The notes under the pieces are model-generated. The model had not been told where the DNA came from and searched no databases. It saw only the letters and a program-made list of their open reading frames with translations. Positions 9,054 to 16,846 of a DNA stretch of 64,000 nt are shown one piece after another. The stretch is from Gordoniibacillus chartarius (GTDB taxonomy: Bacteria; Bacillota; Bacilli; Paenibacillales; NBRC-103111), in assembly GCF_042432825.1 (NCBI RefSeq), contig NZ_JBHLWN010000067.1:1-64000 (forward strand), written 5' to 3'. Made by a program: the position numbers and the translations under genes. Every line of letters begins with the position of its first letter. Within the stretch, counting starts at the first letter, position 1.

Positions 9054-10062
9054 GACGATAGCGGTACGGCATGAGCGTGTGCAGCCTTTCCGCTTTGCGG
9101 ACAAGAAGGTGGTCGTTACCGGTGTCAGCAGCTTTATCGGCTGCTATTTGGCTGCTCATTTCAGCCGGCTGGGTGCGGATGTAGTCGGTACTGTCAGCGA
9201 TGAAGTCAGCAACTACACCGGTATTCGCAAAGAAAGACTTCAATTCGTCTTATCCTCCGGCGTCCGGCTGGAACGGCTTAATATTGAGGAATCCATCACC
9301 TTAAGCTCGTTTGTGCTGAAGGAGCAGCCTCGCCTGTGGCTCCAGCATGCGGGCTACGTCAGCGGCTACGAATCGGACGGCTATGATTTGAATACGGCAA
9401 ACTCCATTAACGTATTGGCGCTGAAACCGTTATTTGAAGCACTGGCCGCCGCCGGTGCGGAGGGCATGATTTTGACGGGAACGATGTCGGAGTACGGCGA
9501 TACAACTGCTGCCTGTCTCGAGGAGGACGCCTGCTGGCCGAATACCGCATACGGGCTGTCGAAGCTGGCAGCCACCCTGCGGGCCCGGCAGCTTGCCAGC
9601 CTTTACGGGATGAAGACACGGGTGGCGCGTATCTTTATTCCATTCGGCGTTTTGGATAGCCCCAGGAAGCTGCTCCCCAGCGCGCTGACCGCATTAATTG
9701 CGCAGCGTCCGCTAGATCTGACCGCGTGCGAGCAGCGCCGGGATTTCTGCTCCATCCAAGACATCGTCGAGGGCTACGAAGCGCTGGCTGCCGACCTGGA
9801 ACGCGACGTCATGTTTGACATTATCAATTTGTGCGGCGGCAGCGCCTTATCGCTCAAAACGCTGCTGATGATGATGGCCGCCGAGCTGTCGGCCGACCCT
9901 TCCGTGCTGCGGTTCGGTGCGCTCCCGATGCGTCCGGGCGAATCGATGGTCAACTATGGCGCTAACGACAAGGCAAGGCGGCTGTTAGGCTGGGTGCCAC
10001 GGGAATTAGAGTCTAGCCTAAAAACCTACGTCTCGGAATTTAGAAATAGATTACGACGTTAA
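9037..10062 (+). CDS. NAD-dependent epimerase/dehydratase (SDR), likely CDP-4-keto-6-deoxyhexose reductase or epimerase
   Basis: A 341-residue extended SDR with VTGVSSFIGCY as a somewhat altered glycine-rich site, GTMSEYGD with the catalytic Ser/Thr region and YGLSK as the YxxxK pair. It overlaps the end of rfbG by 8-17 bases (GTG at 9037, ATG at 9046), so it should act on the product of that enzyme. The family contains CDP-abequose/paratose synthases and GDP-6-deoxy-mannose reductases. With no RfbH present, a CDP-6-deoxyhexose product is the simpler guess. It is the last gene of the operon; a strong terminator follows. Confidence 0.75.
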   Translation: MIVMIETIAVRHERVQPFRFADKKVVVTGVSSFIGCYLAAHFSRLGADVVGTVSDEVSNYTGIRKERLQFVLSSGVRLERLNIEESITLSSFVLKEQPRLWLQHAGYVSGYESDGYDLNTANSINVLALKPLFEALAAAGAEGMILTGTMSEYGDTTAACLEEDACWPNTAYGLSKLAATLRARQLASLYGMKTRVARIFIPFGVLDSPRKLLPSALTALIAQRPLDLTACEQRRDFCSIQDIVEGYEALAADLERDVMFDIINLCGGSALSLKTLLMMMAAELSADPSVLRFGALPMRPGESMVNYGANDKARRLLGWVPRELESSLKTYVSEFRNRLRR

Positions 10063-10106
10063 CAAAGATACCCTAGCGGACAATCGCCGCTAGGTCTTTG
10101 TTTTTA
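10062..10106 (+). terminator. Rho-independent terminator of the rfb operon
   Basis: ACAAAGA and CCTAGCGG on the left pair with CCGCTAGG and TCTTTGT on the right, followed by TTTTTAAT. It starts at the stop codon of the SDR gene. Confidence 0.85.
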
Positions 10107-10166
10107 ATAATCGAAACAGCGGCAGCCAACAATCCTGGACCGCCGCTATTTCTACACTTTCCATCA

Positions 10167-10802
10167 TTAAATTTTAAAACGGTTAAGCAATGAAGAGCCT
10201 TCGGATCGTACGATGAGAACAGCGCCCCGCGAATCTTTGTGATAGAACGGATTTTCCCCGTATTTGTAATTTGGATATTCATTCAAGACCCGTTGGACGA
10301 CGGCCTGCAGGTGTGGACTGTGTCTCAAATCATCGATTGCGATATAAGGGATGTTTAAACGCACGCAATTCACAATATCGCTGTATGCGGTAACCTCGTC
10401 GTGTCCGCCATCCACCCACGCGAATTCGATTCCTTGCTCGTGGAAGTGCGGCAGCGTTTGTTTGGAATCGCCTTGGTAGAATTTGATTTGCAGCTTATTT
10501 TGAATGCTGTTTAAATAATTCACACATTTTCCGGATTCAGGCTCCAGGCCAAACGTATACAGGGTTGCCGGCTTTGGTAGAATATGCGAAAGCAAATAGG
10601 CAAATAGCGCTTTATTCGTACCGGTTTCCAGTATTTTGGTTGGCTGCAAGCTCGCGATTATATAACGAAAAAATTCAATTTGCGCGGATGCCGTTTCCGC
10701 ATCGGTGAACTCCAGGATGTTCCCTTCCGGGCTGGGATGCAGAGAAACTAGCGTTCTAAACGAATCTTGCGATCGTAAATATTCCCACAACAAATTTGAC
10801 AT
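10167..10802 (-). CDS. Class I SAM-dependent methyltransferase-like protein
   Basis: A 211-residue protein resembling the Methyltransf_24/CmcI-like group. ILETGTNKALFAYLL matches motif I, and the FAWVDGGHDEVTAYSDIVNC segment matches the conserved 'DG.H....v..D' block of this family; IAIDDL follows. GGAGGAAG lies 9 bases before the ATG. It is convergent with the CDP-sugar operon and may methylate a sugar of the same glycan, but the target is unproven. A possible minus-strand terminator (AGCGGC/GCCGCT arms near 10117-10146) follows. Confidence 0.7.
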   Translation of the reverse strand: MSNLLWEYLRSQDSFRTLVSLHPSPEGNILEFTDAETASAQIEFFRYIIASLQPTKILETGTNKALFAYLLSHILPKPATLYTFGLEPESGKCVNYLNSIQNKLQIKFYQGDSKQTLPHFHEQGIEFAWVDGGHDEVTAYSDIVNCVRLNIPYIAIDDLRHSPHLQAVVQRVLNEYPNYKYGENPFYHKDSRGAVLIVRSEGSSLLNRFKI

Positions 10803-10955
10803 GAGCAGCTTCCTCCTATAATCTGGATATTTAATCTTATGCCGGCCATTATGGTTAGCTACATGATACGAGACTATTTCTACGTATATAAAATCGCCTT
10901 TTCTTTTTGCTCTTTAAGAGAATAAAAAACCTAGTAATTCAGTTGGATTTTCGTG

Positions 10956-10961
10956 TATAAT
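10956..10961 (+). promoter_or_regulatory. Probable -10 element of the ROK gene
   Basis: A perfect TATAAT lies 37 bases before the GTG at 10998. It overlaps an upstream in-frame GTG (10953), which argues that translation begins at 10998. No convincing -35 hexamer is visible, so the promoter may be weak or need an activator. Confidence 0.4.
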
Positions 10962-10997
10962 GTATCCATCCTTATTGACAGGAAGGCTGATCCTACT

Positions 10998-12200
10998 GTG
11001 ATCCGACTGCAAGATCGCATTCCCGGGCGCAAGCACAAGGATGTGTTTGCGCTCATACATAAAAGAGGAGTTGTCTCGAAACAAGAACTGCTGGAGAGCG
11101 GCGATTGGACGGGCAGCACACTGACCCGAACCTTGGAGGAGCTGACGTCGGGGGGCTTGATCGAGGAGGCGGGCTTCGGCGAATCGACCGGCGGCAGAAG
11201 ACCGATACTGTATCGCTCGAATCCCGAATACGGCTACGTGTTCGGTCTGGATATTTCGCGAATGCATTCCATGCTGGTGCTGTACGATATGCATCTGAAT
11301 AAGCTGGATTCGCAGCGTTGGATGATGACGGATACGATGACCCCCGATGTATTCATCGAGCTCGTAGAGGGCAAGGCGGAAGCCATGCTCGCTTCCCGCG
11401 GAATCAGGCCGGACTCCGTCATCGGCATGGGTATCGGCGCAGTCGGCCCGCTTGACCGGGACAGCGGCACGATACTCGAGCCGCTCTACTTTCCCGCTCC
11501 GGGCTGGCGCAATGTGGAGATCGCACCCGAGCTGGAGGCCCGGCTGAGCATTCCGGTTAAGCTCGATAACGGTGCGAATACGGCTCTTCTCGGCGAGCAG
11601 TGGGCCTCACGAGAACAGCAGTATCAGCATGTGCTCTACATCCATGTCGGCGTCGGTCTCCGCTCCTCCGTCATGGTCGGCGGCAAGGTCGTTTATGGCG
11701 CCGTAGATATGGAGGGCGCGATCGGCCAAATGATCATCCAAGCGGACGGCCCGCGCATGAATGCCGAAGGCAACTACGGCTCGCTTGAGGCGTATGCCTC
11801 CATTCACGCACTGGAGCAGCATGCAATCCGTTCGATGAAATTGGGCCGGGAAAGCATATTGAGCTCACTCTGCGAAGATCCCGAGAAGCTGCAGTACTCC
11901 CACTTGCTTGAGGCGCTCGGCCGGCGCGACTCGCTGTCCATCGAGCTGTTTACGCAGGCGGCTTCTTATTTTGGCGTAGGACTTGCGAATTTGCTGAATA
12001 TTTTACATCCGGAGAAGGTGATCCTCGGCGGTCCGCTGATTGCCTCCGACCCGCTCTTCTTTCAAACTTGCACGCGCATCGCAGTTCGGAATGCCTACTA
12101 TTATCCGGCCTATCAAGTCATGTTCTCCCGCGGAGCACTCGGCGACGAGGCTCTCGTCACCGGAGCGGCGGCGATGATGATCGATGCGATGACGGTCTAG
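10998..12200 (+). CDS. ROK-family transcriptional regulator (NagC/XylR type)
   Basis: About 400 residues. An N-terminal winged helix (roughly residues 12-70, with VSKQELLESG and GRRPILY) precedes a ROK sugar-kinase-like domain with GMGIGAVGPLD, a 'DNGANTALLGE' block and a glycine-rich GGPLIAS near the end. The usual CxCGxxGC zinc motif of ROK proteins is not seen; the matching stretch reads NAEGNYGSLE. The start is GTG at 10998 with AGGAAGG 11 bases upstream. It is a single gene with its own terminator. It probably controls a carbohydrate operon elsewhere; no sugar transporter lies beside it. Confidence 0.85.
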   Translation: MIRLQDRIPGRKHKDVFALIHKRGVVSKQELLESGDWTGSTLTRTLEELTSGGLIEEAGFGESTGGRRPILYRSNPEYGYVFGLDISRMHSMLVLYDMHLNKLDSQRWMMTDTMTPDVFIELVEGKAEAMLASRGIRPDSVIGMGIGAVGPLDRDSGTILEPLYFPAPGWRNVEIAPELEARLSIPVKLDNGANTALLGEQWASREQQYQHVLYIHVGVGLRSSVMVGGKVVYGAVDMEGAIGQMIIQADGPRMNAEGNYGSLEAYASIHALEQHAIRSMKLGRESILSSLCEDPEKLQYSHLLEALGRRDSLSIELFTQAASYFGVGLANLLNILHPEKVILGGPLIASDPLFFQTCTRIAVRNAYYYPAYQVMFSRGALGDEALVTGAAAMMIDAMTV

Positions 12201-12216
12201 CATTCCAGCTTCAAGG

Positions 12217-12245
12217 AAAACCGGAGAATTGCCTCCGGTTTTTCT
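12217..12245 (+). terminator. Rho-independent terminator of the ROK gene
   Basis: AAACCGGAG pairs with CTCCGGTTT across AATTGC and runs into TTTTTCTG, 17 bases after the stop. Confidence 0.85.
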
Positions 12246-12840
12246 GCTTTGGCGGCGGCAGCTTTCCGCCGGAACTGTGCAAGGGGTGACCTCGTCTTTT
12301 TTCTGCGAGGGCTTGGCTTGGCGCAGATGCGGTTCGTTAACGGTTCGGGAGGGCCCTATTTTACCGCTATCGCCCTTTTCATTCAAAATAGAGGACTTTC
12401 GCGGCGCTATCGAATGTCAACTGATGAATTTGGGCTTGATTTTCCCTGATTGCTGGAACATAACTCCCTCAAAATCCGCTAAACTTGCAAGAGATCAAGT
12501 CTCGAGCCAAATAACGGTTTCGGAAACCGTTACGGCTCACAAGGTTTCCCGTATACCTACAGGAATCATTCAAACAGCTAGCTTGCCTGAATTTATTACT
12601 GCGAAATTGCAGACATTTGAAGGCAAAGCGTCCGTAGCCGTCCTTTCGCAGCAAAGGTGCCTGTATTTACTTATGCAGGCATTTACTCCCGATAGCCGAT
12701 GAATGAGCAAAATGGCTTCACGTTCGCATGAATCCTCCGATTAAATGCGCCTTCAAACAAAGCCGATTCCGGCAAGAACGGAAAAATATGATAGGTTTAT
12801 GTACAGAAAAGCCGCTTCTATCATTTCCTGGCTATGCAAG
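12246..12840. other. Gene-free stretch
   Basis: About 600 bases without a convincing gene. Long open frames are present, but none has a ribosome site plus recognisable protein composition. The stretch contains the palindromic dispersed repeat listed at 12460-12532. Confidence 0.6.
12460..12532. repeat. Dispersed intergenic palindromic repeat, copy 1
   Basis: Two parts: an ATAACTCCCTCA...AATCCGCTAAA...CAAG segment (12460-12491), and the palindrome TAACGGTTTC-G-GAAACCGTTA (12512-12532, 10-bp perfect arms). Both parts recur in degenerate form at 31651-31846, so this is a dispersed element rather than a local regulatory site. Confidence 0.55.
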
Positions 12841-12880
12841 AACAAAAGCCCGAAAACGGTACGCTCCCGCTTCGGGCTTT
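12841..12880 (-). terminator. Rho-independent terminator of the PAS kinase gene
   Basis: AAAGCCCGAA (12845-12854) pairs with TTCGGGCTTT (12871-12880). On the minus strand the stem is followed by TTTTGTT. It lies about 90 bp past the kinase stop. Confidence 0.7.
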
Positions 12881-12967
12881 GCCATTCATTTTACTTAACG
12901 GAGGAAGGATCGCCTCTTGCCTACCGGTGGTTTCCGCCGCGCTCCAGGCGGTTCTGCATCCGTTACA

Positions 12968-14797
12968 TCAACTGTTCAGACGCTGCCTGCCGGCATCGGG
13001 AAGGCGGATCCGGAACTTCGTACCGACTCCGGCCTCGCTGTACACCTCGATTTTCCCGCGGTGATTCTCAATGATTTTATAACTCACCATCAATCCGAGC
13101 CCGGTTCCTTTTTCCTTCGTCGTATAGAACGGCTGTCCGATCTTGGCGATCTGCTCTTCCGGAATGCCGCACCCTTCGTCCTTGACCTCCGCGACGATCT
13201 CCGCGTTATCCCGGTCAATACAGACCGTAACCGTAATCGCACCGCCGTACTTCATCGCTTCAATCGCATTTTTAATCAAGTTGACGAAAACCTGCTTCAC
13301 TTGATTCTCGTCGCACAGAACGAAGCCGGGCTCTTCCCCCAGCCTGCAATGAATCTCGATATTGCTCAGGATCGCCTGCGTTTCTAGCAGCTGGCTGACC
13401 CCCTTCAAGACGCCGCGCAGATCCATAACTTTCATCCGGCTCGGATTCGGTTTGGCGAGCATCAGCATTTCGCTCGTTATGGAGTCGATGCGCTCAATTT
13501 CCGATTTGATAATGGTAAAATACTCCGATTTGCTAGGAAGCTGCATCTCCGCCAATTGAACGAAGCCCTTAATTGCAGTGAGCGGGTTGCGAATTTCGTG
13601 GGCCAGCCCAGCAGCCATCTGGCCGACGGCTTTCATCTTGTCCGACTGCCGGAACAGCTCCTGCGTTTGCTTTCGTTCCGTGATGTCCCGAATCAGCACA
13701 TGTACATACGTTTCTCCGTTCAGCAGAGCAGGTATAAAGACGGCCTCCACCTCAATAACGGTGCCGTCCATTCGGAACAATTGCAGCTCCGTAGGACCGT
13801 TAATTAATCCCTGCATCGCCCTCTGCACTCGTTCCTCCAGCAGCTTCGCACTCTCCTGGCAGCCGAACTGTGCCGGGGTACGGAACTCCAGACTATCCCC
13901 TTCATCCGTACCGAGCATCCGCAAGCAGGCGGCGTTGGCATACACACAGAGGGAGTTACGGAAAACCAGGAACGGTTCCGGCGAATGCTCCAACAGGTTC
14001 GCGAACGTTTCCTCACTTTCCCGGGCCTGCTTCCACAATTTATTATGTAGGGTCAAATCCTTCATGATTACCGCAAATTCCATGATCATCCCGGTATCCT
14101 CAAAGATCGGTACGACGGAAACACTGACATCGACCGGACTGCCGTCCTTCCGATACTTTACCGTCTCATAGCAGGTCACATCATGGCCTTGTCCAGCCAT
14201 CTCCATAAGGCTTAGCAGGCTGCTGCCTAGCGTCTCCGTTTCAGACGGCAGACTTTGACCGATAACCTCCTCAGGCAGCCAACCGAACATGATCGAATAC
14301 GTCTCGTTCATGTCCAGCACAATCCCGTTCCTGTCCAATAGCATGAAAGCATCCGATATCTTTTGGTGATAGGCCCGGACGAGCTGTTCCTCTCTCCCGG
14401 CAGCCGGCGCCGGCTGTACGGACGCCGGTTCGATCTCGATCAGGAAGCACGTCGGCTGTCCGGCATCGTCGCGTACTAGCGTCATCTTGAACGATATCCG
14501 GATCGGATGTCCGTCTTTGCACAGTAACACTTTATTCTGGGCATGATGGTTCAGCTTACGGCGCAAAGCTTGTTCGAATCGAAAGGTTGATTCGTCGGGA
14601 TGGCCGCATTGCGGGATATCGTCACACCGGCGGTAGATGAGTTCTTTCCTGGTATAGCCGAACATTCGGCACAAGGCGTCACTGACATCGATCCAACGGC
14701 CAAGCAAATCTATCATACCAAGGGCTTTCGGGGCCTGTTGAAACAGAAGTCGGTGAAGCTGCTCTTCCTGAAACGGTTCCGGACCGACAAGCTGCAT
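12968..14797 (-). CDS. Multi-PAS sensor histidine kinase (sporulation-kinase type)
   Basis: A 609-residue soluble kinase with no membrane segment. Three PAS domains are visible at roughly 10-120, 145-255 and 265-375 (each with a 'G....F.Y' type core and a following PAC-like block), then HisKA with the phosphoacceptor in AGLAHEIRNPLTAIKG, and HATPase_c with NAIEAM, DEGCGIP and GTGLGL motifs. This architecture is that of KinA/KinE-type kinases feeding a phosphorelay. AAAGGAG lies 10 bases before the ATG. No response regulator is adjacent, again as in sporulation kinases. It is divergent from the ECF sigma gene. Its signal is not evident from the sequence. Confidence 0.88.
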   Translation of the reverse strand: MQLVGPEPFQEEQLHRLLFQQAPKALGMIDLLGRWIDVSDALCRMFGYTRKELIYRRCDDIPQCGHPDESTFRFEQALRRKLNHHAQNKVLLCKDGHPIRISFKMTLVRDDAGQPTCFLIEIEPASVQPAPAAGREEQLVRAYHQKISDAFMLLDRNGIVLDMNETYSIMFGWLPEEVIGQSLPSETETLGSSLLSLMEMAGQGHDVTCYETVKYRKDGSPVDVSVSVVPIFEDTGMIMEFAVIMKDLTLHNKLWKQARESEETFANLLEHSPEPFLVFRNSLCVYANAACLRMLGTDEGDSLEFRTPAQFGCQESAKLLEERVQRAMQGLINGPTELQLFRMDGTVIEVEAVFIPALLNGETYVHVLIRDITERKQTQELFRQSDKMKAVGQMAAGLAHEIRNPLTAIKGFVQLAEMQLPSKSEYFTIIKSEIERIDSITSEMLMLAKPNPSRMKVMDLRGVLKGVSQLLETQAILSNIEIHCRLGEEPGFVLCDENQVKQVFVNLIKNAIEAMKYGGAITVTVCIDRDNAEIVAEVKDEGCGIPEEQIAKIGQPFYTTKEKGTGLGLMVSYKIIENHRGKIEVYSEAGVGTKFRIRLPDAGRQRLNS

Positions 14798-14953
14798 AAG
14801 AGGCGGACTCCTTTAGATGAAAATAAGGTTTACAAACTGCCCTGCCATCATAGCATAGCAAGTACTAGGAAGTTGTCGAACGAACGTGGCTGCAACTTAC
14901 TTTTTTTCGACATCGACGCCGCCGTCACATTTTTTTCCTTTTGTTGTTATCCG

Positions 14954-14985
14954 CAACAACTTTTCACCCTTCTTGTGCGTCTAAT
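14954..14985 (+). promoter_or_regulatory. ECF-type promoter upstream of the sigma factor gene (likely autoregulation)
   Basis: CAACAACTTTT (14954-14964) followed 17 bases after its AAC by CGTCTAAT (14978-14985) matches the AAC ... CGTC layout of Bacillota ECF promoters. The transcript would start near 14990, which places the GTG at 15004 as the start codon. Confidence 0.6.
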
Positions 14986-15003
14986 ATGACTGAGGTGAAG
15001 AAC

Positions 15004-15519
15004 GTGAGCACGAGTGCCAATTTTGACTATTTGCAATATATTTCATCCACCGTTGACCAGAAGGTTGTAATTCGCGAATTAATGGGCGCGTACGGGGGCG
15101 ACGTATGGAACTTCGCATTTGCCCTTGCCCGCAGCCCGGAGCATGCCGACGCCATCACGCAGGAAGCGTTCGTAAGAGCATACCGCGCGCTTCCGCTCTT
15201 CCGGGGAGAATCGTCCGTCAAGGCATGGCTGCTGGCCTTAACGCACAGCGCGGCCGGATCCGTGAAGACGTCGCTGCTGCAGAGGCTGCCTCTGCGGGGC
15301 AAATCCGGCGGGGCCGACGATCCGGATAACGACCGTATGAACGCTTCGTGGCGTACGGTAATGGAGCTTCCGGCGAAGCTTCGCGAAGTGCTGATCTTGT
15401 CGGCTCACCACCGATTGACAATCGCCGAAATCGCTTATGTGCTGGATATTTCGGAAGAAACCGCTAAATCGAGGCTGCATCAAGCAAGACTAAAGGCGAT
15501 TGAAGCGAAAGGGGGATGA
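15004..15519 (+). CDS. ECF RNA polymerase sigma factor
   Basis: A 171-residue sigma-70 family protein of ECF size. Region 2 covers WNFAFALARSPEHADAITQEAFVRAYRAL and region 4 covers LPAKLREVLILSAHHRLTIAEIAYVLDISEETAKSRLHQAR, quoted here in outline from residues about 33-62 and 119-160. The start is GTG at 15004 with GAGGTGA upstream and lies just past an ECF-type promoter; longer frames would begin inside that promoter. The stop overlaps the next gene as ATGA, the usual sigma/anti-sigma coupling. It probably responds to envelope stress, as relatives such as SigW and SigX do; the exact stimulus is unknown. Confidence 0.85.
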   Translation: MSTSANFDYLQYISSTVDQKVVIRELMGAYGGDVWNFAFALARSPEHADAITQEAFVRAYRALPLFRGESSVKAWLLALTHSAAGSVKTSLLQRLPLRGKSGGADDPDNDRMNASWRTVMELPAKLREVLILSAHHRLTIAEIAYVLDISEETAKSRLHQARLKAIEAKGG

Positions 15520-16751
15520 CGGTCTTGGATCGATCCGAATTCGATCCGGAGCGTGATCTCCAGAAGGGTCCATATCCGCATAGGGGCTTCAACGATGAGT
15601 TGCAGAAGCGGATAGAAGAAAGCATCGAACGGAAATCGCGGTGGAAGCGGCTTCGGCTTTCGGCGGCTTTTACGACCTTCGCCGCCGTAGGAGCGTTCCT
15701 CCTGATCATGGATTGGAACGGCTGGCCGCAGCCACAAGCACAGACGGAGCTCTCCGTTACGACGGCTGCCGCCTCGCCCGCCGCGGACCCGGCTCCTGCT
15801 GAAGCGGGCAATTCCGTCTCCGACACGCAGATGCAATATCAATCGGGGCTGCTTATCGGGCTGCGCGCGGATTTCAAACGAAAGAGCGCCAAGCTCAACT
15901 CGGATCAGCTCCCGGATAGCTCCTATCGCACCCTTTTCATCGCTCCGGTGAACGGAAACTTGGAAGTCGCTGCAGAAGGCAAAGGCATATTGCTGCCTTA
16001 CGGGCAAATGTTTTGGAAAATCGACGCCGTCAGTTCCTCCAGCGGCGGCAATATATACAACACTGTAATCGCCCATCCGGCGAATAAGCCGGTACTCGTA
16101 CCCGAGCTGCAGCCGAGCGACGGACAACGCGTACAGCATACGGAGAAGCTCCTCTTTGTCGGCAATAAGTATGTATCGCTGGAACAAACCGAGACGGCGA
16201 AAAGCGGGAACAAAAAGCTGCAAACGTCACGAATTTGGGTGAAGGAGCTCCAGCAGGTGAACGGCCAACTGACGGCGGCCACCGCTGACCCTTCGAAGCG
16301 GAACTACGTCCCCTTCGCCGATTTGTTCGGCGGCTCCTCGACCGATTCGTCGCAGTGGGCAATATTGCGCCGGCCCGGCAGCTGGGTGCCTAATATTGCC
16401 GATTCGGTCTTTAACGGGGACAACGAGAGCTATATGCTGCGGCCGGTCTCCATGCCGCTGCCGGATGCGGTCGTATCGCACGACCAGCTATGCTGTGCAT
16501 GGGCCGATATCGTGCGGGTGCAGCCGAGCGCAGTCGACGCCTTGTCGTCGCCGAAGAAAGACTTTTTGGCGGTCGTCACGCCGACGAATTTATTCTTCTA
16601 TGAGACGCGGGGCGGCAAGCTGGGGACGACGCCGAAGGCTACCGTAAATTTGATCGAGAATGAAACGGTCATTATGGCGCAGTGGTCGACCGGAAATTAT
16701 GTCGAAGAGTGGATTAAAGCAAGCCGCACCTATTTGAAGAAGTCTTCTTAA
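15516..16751 (+). CDS. Probable anti-sigma factor, membrane protein with large extracytoplasmic domain
   Basis: A 411-residue protein with about 46 cytoplasmic residues, one membrane helix near residues 48-67 (around AAVGAFLLIMDW), an Ala/Pro/Thr-rich linker and a C-terminal domain of about 310 residues outside the cell. It overlaps the sigma gene by 4 bases. No zinc-binding HxxxCxxC motif is present in the N-terminus, so it is not a classical ZAS anti-sigma. The role is assigned from position and topology. The outer domain has no family I recognise and is the likely signal receptor. Confidence 0.65.
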   Translation: MTVLDRSEFDPERDLQKGPYPHRGFNDELQKRIEESIERKSRWKRLRLSAAFTTFAAVGAFLLIMDWNGWPQPQAQTELSVTTAAASPAADPAPAEAGNSVSDTQMQYQSGLLIGLRADFKRKSAKLNSDQLPDSSYRTLFIAPVNGNLEVAAEGKGILLPYGQMFWKIDAVSSSSGGNIYNTVIAHPANKPVLVPELQPSDGQRVQHTEKLLFVGNKYVSLEQTETAKSGNKKLQTSRIWVKELQQVNGQLTAATADPSKRNYVPFADLFGGSSTDSSQWAILRRPGSWVPNIADSVFNGDNESYMLRPVSMPLPDAVVSHDQLCCAWADIVRVQPSAVDALSSPKKDFLAVVTPTNLFFYETRGGKLGTTPKATVNLIENETVIMAQWSTGNYVEEWIKASRTYLKKSS

Positions 16752-16790
16752 GCCGTTATCCATGCGGCTCCCAGGATGACAGCCAAAGCA

Positions 16791-16839
16791 AAGGGCTGCC
16801 CGTACCGGTCATCGTGACCGTCGGCAGCCCTTCTTTTTT
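16791..16839. terminator. Bidirectional terminator between the anti-sigma and copCD genes
   Basis: AAGGGCTGCC (16791-16800) pairs with GGCAGCCCTT (16823-16832), with inner arms around CGGTCATCGTGACCG. CTTTTTT follows on the plus strand; on the minus strand TTTGCTTTGG follows. Confidence 0.8.
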
Positions 16840-16846
16840 CATTGTG

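Noticed and set aside
12229..12702. 157-codon plus-strand frame after the ROK gene
   Set aside because: It starts inside the terminator hairpin, crosses a dispersed palindromic repeat and has no domain or ribosome site.
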